From positions 1 to 8,287 of the forward strand of contig JAGCTA010000260.1 of the NCBI GenBank assembly GCA_017963875.1: DNA of 8,287 nt, written 5' to 3'. Shown one piece after another: positions 4,628 to 8,287 of the stretch. Under the pieces are notes generated by a model. It was not told the origin of the DNA, did not search any database, and was given only the letters and a program-made list of their open reading frames with translations. This DNA comes from Victivallales bacterium. Its GTDB lineage: Bacteria > Verrucomicrobiota > Lentisphaeria > Oligosphaerales > Oligosphaeraceae. Each line of letters opens with the position of its first letter. Position 1 is the stretch's first letter. A program made the position numbers and the translations under genes.

Positions 4628-6900
4628 CAGTTGGAGATGTTGTTGGTCTTGAACACGTTCTTCTGGATGATGTTCTGGAGGTTGTTCTTCATTTCTATCA
4701 AGGTTCCGCTGTCGCCATTTTCATTGCCGAGGAAATATCCTGCAGCGTTCTGCAACTGTCCCTTCAGGTCATTGAACATATTGACGAATTCCGCAAATGC
4801 GGTCTTCAGTGCATCCGTCAGTTTGTCGAGCAGGCCGTTGACGATGTCATTTAAGAACTTGGAGACGGTGTTGGCAATTTTACTGATGAGGTTCTGGGCA
4901 AAGTTCTTGAGTTTTTCGGCAAGATTCTTGAGTTCATCGGTGATTTTGGAGACGAGTTCCTTGATCATATCTGCGAGTTTGCCGTCCTTGAGGGCGTTCC
5001 AGAAATTGGCGAGACCGTCCATGATGCCACCAGAGTTCAGGCCGAGCGCATCGAATACTTTTCCAAGCAACGGGTATTTCTCAACAAGTTTGTCAAGCGT
5101 TTCACCGATTCTCTTCTCAAGTTCGTCAGTCGCGATGGTCGATGCCGTATCCACGACATTGCTGATGAAACTGTCGCCGTCGCCATTCAGGATGGCATCA
5201 ATGGCACCTTTCGCTTTCTCGCCCGCTTCTTTGCCGAATTTTTCTTCGACGATGTTGCTGATGAAATCGGAGACGCCTCCCTTGGCGTTGTCCCATGCGC
5301 CTTCCCAATCGCCTTCGACGAGTTTGTCAATGGTATCAAGGACCTCCTGCTTCTGTTCGTCGGTGAGGTCGGTCTGTTCGAGCAGGCTTGCGACCGCGTC
5401 ATGCGCGGCGGCCTGCGCGAGGTCATCCACGCTGTCGATGACGTCTCCTAGTCCATCGCCTTCGCTAATGGCCGTGACCAGTTCCTTGACGGCATTGGCG
5501 GTGTTCGGCGGCAAGTTGTCGTCGATGACTTGCTGGAGGCCGTCGGCGAGCGCCTCTTCGAGCGTCATTTCTCCATTGGCAATCTTTTTCGCATAATCGG
5601 CGATGGCGGCGGCGTTGTTCTTGCCGAGGTATGGCGTGAGTTCCTCCTCAAGTTTGGAGATGGGGATTTGCTCTGCCAGTTCAAGGAGTTGTTCTCCGAC
5701 TTCCACGAGGCCATCATGGATTTTGTCGGCGAGTTCATTGGCCTCATCGACAACTTCCTGGTCGTAGCCTTCCTCCTCAAGTTCCTTGGCGAGTTCGCGT
5801 GCGGCCTCTTCGCGCTCTTCCTGTGGCTTTGATTCATCGTTGACGATATCGATCAGGTCATCAACCGTCTTGTCGTTCTTGTCGTCATTGTTTTTGTTGT
5901 CATCCTTTTTATCGTCATCCTTTTGTTTTTTGTCGTCTTTTTTATCCTTGTCTTTGTCCTTGTCCTTCGTGTCATCGTGAGTTTCCTTGACTTCTTCGGA
6001 CACAAGTTTGTCTTCGGTCTTGTCGACAACCTTGTCGAGTTTCTCGTCCATGTCGTCACCGCCTTCCTTGAGGATTTGGCAGATATCGTCGGCGCATTGA
6101 TTCAGAATTTTCTTTTCTTCATCGGACATGTCGGAATCATTGACTTCGTCTTTGAACTGGTCGATCAGGTCGTTGATATCATCATAGAGGTCTTTGATGT
6201 CGGATGCCTTATCGAGCATGTCAATGATCTTCTTGACTTTCTTGAGAAGGTCGATGACGTGCTCGATTTTGCCTGCGGCGAAGAGACCAGCGACATTCTT
6301 GATGACATCGAAAAGTTTGCCGAAAGGATCGAAGTTGTTGCCCTTTTTCTTGTTGTCGTTGTTCTTATTGTCGTCCTTGTTGTCGTTGTCCTTGTCTTTG
6401 TTGTCGTCCTTATTGTCATCGTCCTTTTGGACTTCTTTTTGGTTCTCCTTCTCGATAGCCTCCTGGGCTGCCTTGACCGCTGCATCGTAGGCATTCTTTG
6501 CGGCATCGATGATGTTTTTAGCGGCACCTGTGGCAGGCATTGTGAAAGGATCTCCACCTGAATCGCCTGAGACCAGACTGACAAGCGTGCCCCATACTTT
6601 CCCAGCGGCATCAATAACCTTGCCGCCCACGCTTGTGGCGGCGACCGTTCCTATAATATTGCCAGCCTTGTCGACGATGACTCCTGCGCCTTGAATGACG
6701 ACACCCACGATGTTGCCAGTCTTGTCGACGACGACCTGGCCGACTTCCTTGGCCTTTTCCGATGCCGAGTCAATCGCATTGGAGACAGCGTGACCGAAAC
6801 TATCGAAAAAGCCACCCGTGCTTTCATCGTCGTCCGCTCTGACGACCAACTGGAATGAGAGAAGCATTGCCAGGAAAATACGAATCAGTTTGTTCTTCAT
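4627..6900 (-). CDS. Large exported acidic helical protein with Asp/Lys/Asn linkers (757 aa)
   Basis: No known family recognised. A Sec signal peptide (residues 1-22, likely cut after VVRA before DDDES) exports it. Order of regions: three 19-residue Gly/Val repeats (58-114); an Ala-rich helix (126-150); a first Asp/Lys/Asn linker (about 151-189); an amphipathic helical block (190-305) with two Cys (269, 274); a second Asp/Lys linker (about 306-346); then a long run of amphipathic Glu/Lys/Leu helices to the end, probably coiled-coil or bundle-like. It is strongly acidic and has no transmembrane helix after the signal. The linkers resemble flexible hinges, and acidic side chains could bind divalent cations (inference). 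The start ATG overlaps the previous stop (TAATG) and has a strong AAGGAGG site 7 bases upstream. It is joined directly to the TadE-like gene, so a surface or pilus-associated structural role is plausible but unproven. Confidence 0.9.
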   Translation of the reverse strand: MKNKLIRIFLAMLLSFQLVVRADDDESTGGFFDSFGHAVSNAIDSASEKAKEVGQVVVDKTGNIVGVVIQGAGVIVDKAGNIIGTVAATSVGGKVIDAAGKVWGTLVSLVSGDSGGDPFTMPATGAAKNIIDAAKNAYDAAVKAAQEAIEKENQKEVQKDDDNKDDNKDKDNDNKDDNKNNDNKKKGNNFDPFGKLFDVIKNVAGLFAAGKIEHVIDLLKKVKKIIDMLDKASDIKDLYDDINDLIDQFKDEVNDSDMSDEEKKILNQCADDICQILKEGGDDMDEKLDKVVDKTEDKLVSEEVKETHDDTKDKDKDKDKKDDKKQKDDDKKDDNKNNDDKNDKTVDDLIDIVNDESKPQEEREEAARELAKELEEEGYDQEVVDEANELADKIHDGLVEVGEQLLELAEQIPISKLEEELTPYLGKNNAAAIADYAKKIANGEMTLEEALADGLQQVIDDNLPPNTANAVKELVTAISEGDGLGDVIDSVDDLAQAAAHDAVASLLEQTDLTDEQKQEVLDTIDKLVEGDWEGAWDNAKGGVSDFISNIVEEKFGKEAGEKAKGAIDAILNGDGDSFISNVVDTASTIATDELEKRIGETLDKLVEKYPLLGKVFDALGLNSGGIMDGLANFWNALKDGKLADMIKELVSKITDELKNLAEKLKNFAQNLISKIANTVSKFLNDIVNGLLDKLTDALKTAFAEFVNMFNDLKGQLQNAAGYFLGNENGDSGTLIEMKNNLQNIIQKNVFKTNNISN
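5863..5985 (-). repeat. Second Asp/Lys low-complexity linker
   Basis: Residues 306-346 of the 757-aa protein repeat Asp-Lys and Asp-Asp-Lys units (KDKDKDKDKKDDKK and similar), again with short codon iterations. It resembles the first linker and separates two helical blocks. Confidence 0.85.
6334..6450 (-). repeat. First Asp/Lys/Asn low-complexity linker
   Basis: Residues 151-189 of the 757-aa protein are built almost only of Asp, Lys and Asn (for example DNKDDNKDKDNDNKDDNK), encoded by imperfect iterations of gac/aac/aag codons. The segment is expected to be disordered, and is a likely site of length change by slippage. Confidence 0.85.
6559..6729 (-). repeat. Three tandem 19-residue Gly/Val-rich repeats in the 757-aa protein
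   Basis: VDKTGNIVG (from residue 58), VDKAGNIIG (77) and IDAAGKVWG (96) follow one another at exactly 19 residues (57 bases). The DNA of the first two copies is also close: on the plus strand, attgccagccttgtcgacga near 6656 matches gttgccagtcttgtcgacga near 6713. This points to tandem duplication. The third copy is more diverged. Confidence 0.8.
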
Positions 6901-7877
6901 TATTTTGCCTCCTTGCCTTTGTTCCAGACAGCCATCAGTTCATCAGAGGCATTCAGGTCGTACCATTCCATGATGCGCGAGATGCCTTTGCGCGGGAAAG
7001 TCACCGTGACGATGACACGCGGCATCTCCATGTTGAAGAAAACAAACAGGGTTGCATCTTTGCCTGGGAAAAAGCAATATGGGATGAATCTCTGGCGGAG
7101 CACAGAGGGCAGTTTCATGAAATTCGGAATGAAATCCGCGCCGCCATCGGTGAAATAGGACTTGAGTTTGTCCTCATGGCCTGCGGTCAGGTAGTACGAA
7201 ATGCGGTTGGCCTCGCGTTTCATCGGTTTGTTCTTCATGAACATGAGCAGAAGTTTGAGGCGTATGGCAGAACGGATCTGGATTCTTTCGACATCCTTCG
7301 GGTCAGCGAGTTGAAGTTTGGTCAATTCAATCTGTGCCTTTGGCGCATAAACCGTGTCGTAATATTTCGTTGTACGCGATGTGACATTCCAGAGGTCAAC
7401 GGCATACGGATTGGCTTTTGGAACCGTGCCTTCGACGTCTGCGAGATTCTCAGCGTATGGCTCGCCACGGAACTTGCACCCGCTGACAAGCGCGAAGTTC
7501 TCGACTTTAGGGATATTCGGCAATCCTGTGGAATTCAACAGCAGGATGGTGTCCCAGAACGGGTTGTATAACGCCGAATAGTTGATGTTTTCGCTTCCAA
7601 GGACGATGGAGCCAATGAAGAAGTCCTGCAACTGGTCTTCGGAAAACTCCTTGGAGATTCGCATCCAGCGAATGGCCGCGCGTTGGCTGAAAAGTGCCTT
7701 GACGGCATTTGCAGAGTTTCTGGAAGCGGCTTCGCGGAGCGTTGAAACGGTAAAAACTGCTTCCATGGCCATGAGCGCAGGGTCGTTTTGCGGCTTCTTG
7801 TCTTCAGCGCATAGCAGTGCCAAAGAGGTCAGGCTGGCGCAGAATGCGATCAGTAAAATCTTTTTTAGTCTTTTCAT
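6900..7877 (-). CDS. Exported protein of unknown family (325 aa)
   Basis: I do not recognise the family. It opens with a clear Sec signal peptide: a basic start (MKRLKK), a hydrophobic core, and a likely cut after LLCA (residue 24). The Cys at 23 follows Leu-Leu rather than a small residue, so a lipoprotein is less likely. The mature part of about 300 residues is a mixed alpha/beta globular-looking sequence with several aromatic-rich stretches (DLWNVTSRTTKYYDTVY; PSVLRQRFIPYCFFPGKDATLFVFF) and no further membrane helix or repeat. The start is ATG at 7877, with a weak AAGAGA upstream. The 41 bases separating it from the previous stop show no terminator. Its TAA shares a base with the ATG of the 757-aa gene (TAATG), so the two exported proteins are likely co-produced and may work together, which is inference. 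Confidence 0.88.
   Translation of the reverse strand: MKRLKKILLIAFCASLTSLALLCAEDKKPQNDPALMAMEAVFTVSTLREAASRNSANAVKALFSQRAAIRWMRISKEFSEDQLQDFFIGSIVLGSENINYSALYNPFWDTILLLNSTGLPNIPKVENFALVSGCKFRGEPYAENLADVEGTVPKANPYAVDLWNVTSRTTKYYDTVYAPKAQIELTKLQLADPKDVERIQIRSAIRLKLLLMFMKNKPMKREANRISYYLTAGHEDKLKSYFTDGGADFIPNFMKLPSVLRQRFIPYCFFPGKDATLFVFFNMEMPRVIVTVTFPRKGISRIMEWYDLNASDELMAVWNKGKEAK
6908..6914 (-). promoter_or_regulatory. Strong ribosome binding site of the 757-aa gene
   Basis: AAGGAGG on the minus strand, 7 bases before the ATG at 6900, inside the last codons of the 325-aa gene. It is the best Shine-Dalgarno match seen in the window and suggests that the 757-aa protein is made at high level. Confidence 0.75.
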
Positions 7878-7918
7878 CGGTTGGGTCTCTTTTTGGTTAT
7901 ATAAACATGGTTATTTCA

Positions 7919-8287
7919 TCAGTAGATTTTCAGCCGTTCCAATTCAAGGAGGTTGTTGAGTTCCTTGTTGTTGATATTGACTGGGTGCGTGATGGCGGAA
8001 CCAGGAAGCGAGGAGTTTCCGAAATCATTCCACGTCTGCTCGGACATCATTTGCATGACGCCTGACGAGGTGTTCTCGGTCATGGCCTGCCAGAGGACGG
8101 TCGAGTTTGGTGCGCTCCAATGTTCATATTTGCCTATATGGGCGCGGCTGTATCGGACGGGAAGCAATGTCGCTTCCCAGTCGGGGGTGCAGAGGTTCCA
8201 GGCGTGCTTCAGGCGTTCTTGATTGTCGCCGTCCCTGCAGACGCATCCGACGCGCAGGTCCTTGAGGTCGGCTGTGGCAGCGGATGA
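7919..8287 (-). CDS. C-terminal part of an unidentified protein (start beyond right edge)
   Basis: The frame is open from the right edge to TGA at 7921-7919, giving 123 codons. A TTG at 8167 could act as a start, but the frame upstream of it stays open with similar-looking coding sequence, so the gene very likely begins outside the window. Visible parts are GCVC and NLC with three Cys, a Trp/Tyr-rich stretch (WEATLLPVRYSRAHIGKYEHW), a middle rich in Ser/Met/Gln, and an acidic helical end (NNKELNNLLELERL). I see no membrane helix in this part and recognise no family. Its place at the head of the visible operon, before two exported proteins and a pseudopilin, makes another extracytoplasmic component possible. 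A C-terminal part of a further TadE/TadG-like protein would be one candidate. Confidence 0.65.
   Translation of the reverse strand, partial: SSAATADLKDLRVGCVCRDGDNQERLKHAWNLCTPDWEATLLPVRYSRAHIGKYEHWSAPNSTVLWQAMTENTSSGVMQMMSEQTWNDFGNSSLPGSAITHPVNINNKELNNLLELERLKIY

Noticed and set aside
4604..5596. Plus-strand frame of 330 codons, rich in Ser, Leu and Phe
   Set aside because: It is antisense to the 757-aa gene, with biased composition caused by the Glu/Lys/Leu codons of the real gene and no recognisable domain.
5923..6561. Plus-strand frame of 212 codons that looks like a very hydrophobic membrane protein
   Set aside because: It is the antisense of the Asp/Lys/Asn linkers and helical block. 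Codons gac/aag read as gtc/ctt on the other strand and give Val/Leu/Phe runs. There is no ribosome binding site and the minus strand explains the region.
7878..7918. Promoter or terminator in the 41-base gap
   Set aside because: No stem-loop with a T run and no convincing -35/-10 pair. The AT-rich stretch tttatataac alone is not enough.

Overview
The window carries a single block of tightly packed genes, all on the minus strand and read from right to left. Nothing on the plus strand looks real. I recognise part of a Tad/Flp (tight-adherence, type IVc pilus) locus: a CpaF/TadA-type secretion ATPase and a TadE-like pseudopilin. These are combined with a complete PP2C protein phosphatase and a membrane-anchored Hanks-type Ser/Thr kinase. 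Several exported proteins of unknown family sit between them. Sec signal peptides, a TadE pseudopilin and Tad machinery point to a Gram-negative-type bacterium. GC is close to half by eye. The mix of Tad genes, eukaryote-like kinase/phosphatase and very large exported low-complexity proteins is reminiscent of the Planctomycetes-Verrucomicrobia-Lentisphaerae group, but this is only an impression.

Layout in transcription order (right to left). (1) 8287-7919: C-terminal part of an unidentified protein that enters from the right edge. (2) 7877-6900: 325-aa exported protein, unknown family. (3) 6900-4627: 757-aa exported, acidic, helix-rich protein with two Asp/Lys/Asn linkers and a 19-residue repeat. 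(4) 4627-3908: TadE-like pseudopilin. (5) 3918-3556: 120-aa exported protein, unknown. (6) 3566-2727: PP2C phosphatase. (7) 2740-1667: CpaF/TadA ATPase interrupted by an in-frame TAA. (8) 1654-1: Ser/Thr kinase with a Pro/Thr/Gln-rich linker and one transmembrane helix, leaving the window at the left edge. Genes 2 to 7 overlap at each junction by 1, 1, 11, 11 and 14 bases, and gene 8 follows after 12 bases. No promoter or terminator is evident, so this is most simply the interior of one operon.

Working model (inference): the ATPase would power assembly or export of Tad-type pilin-like subunits such as the TadE-like protein. The exported unknown proteins are candidate accessory or surface components, and the kinase/phosphatase pair would control the system by reversible phosphorylation. 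The most striking single point is the ATPase stop codon. It replaces the Lys of a conserved Arg-Lys-Phe stretch between the N-terminal domain and the ATPase core, and is followed within 16 bases by a Shine-Dalgarno-like sequence and a TTG codon in the same frame. This may be a decayed gene, a sequence error, or a naturally split ATPase.
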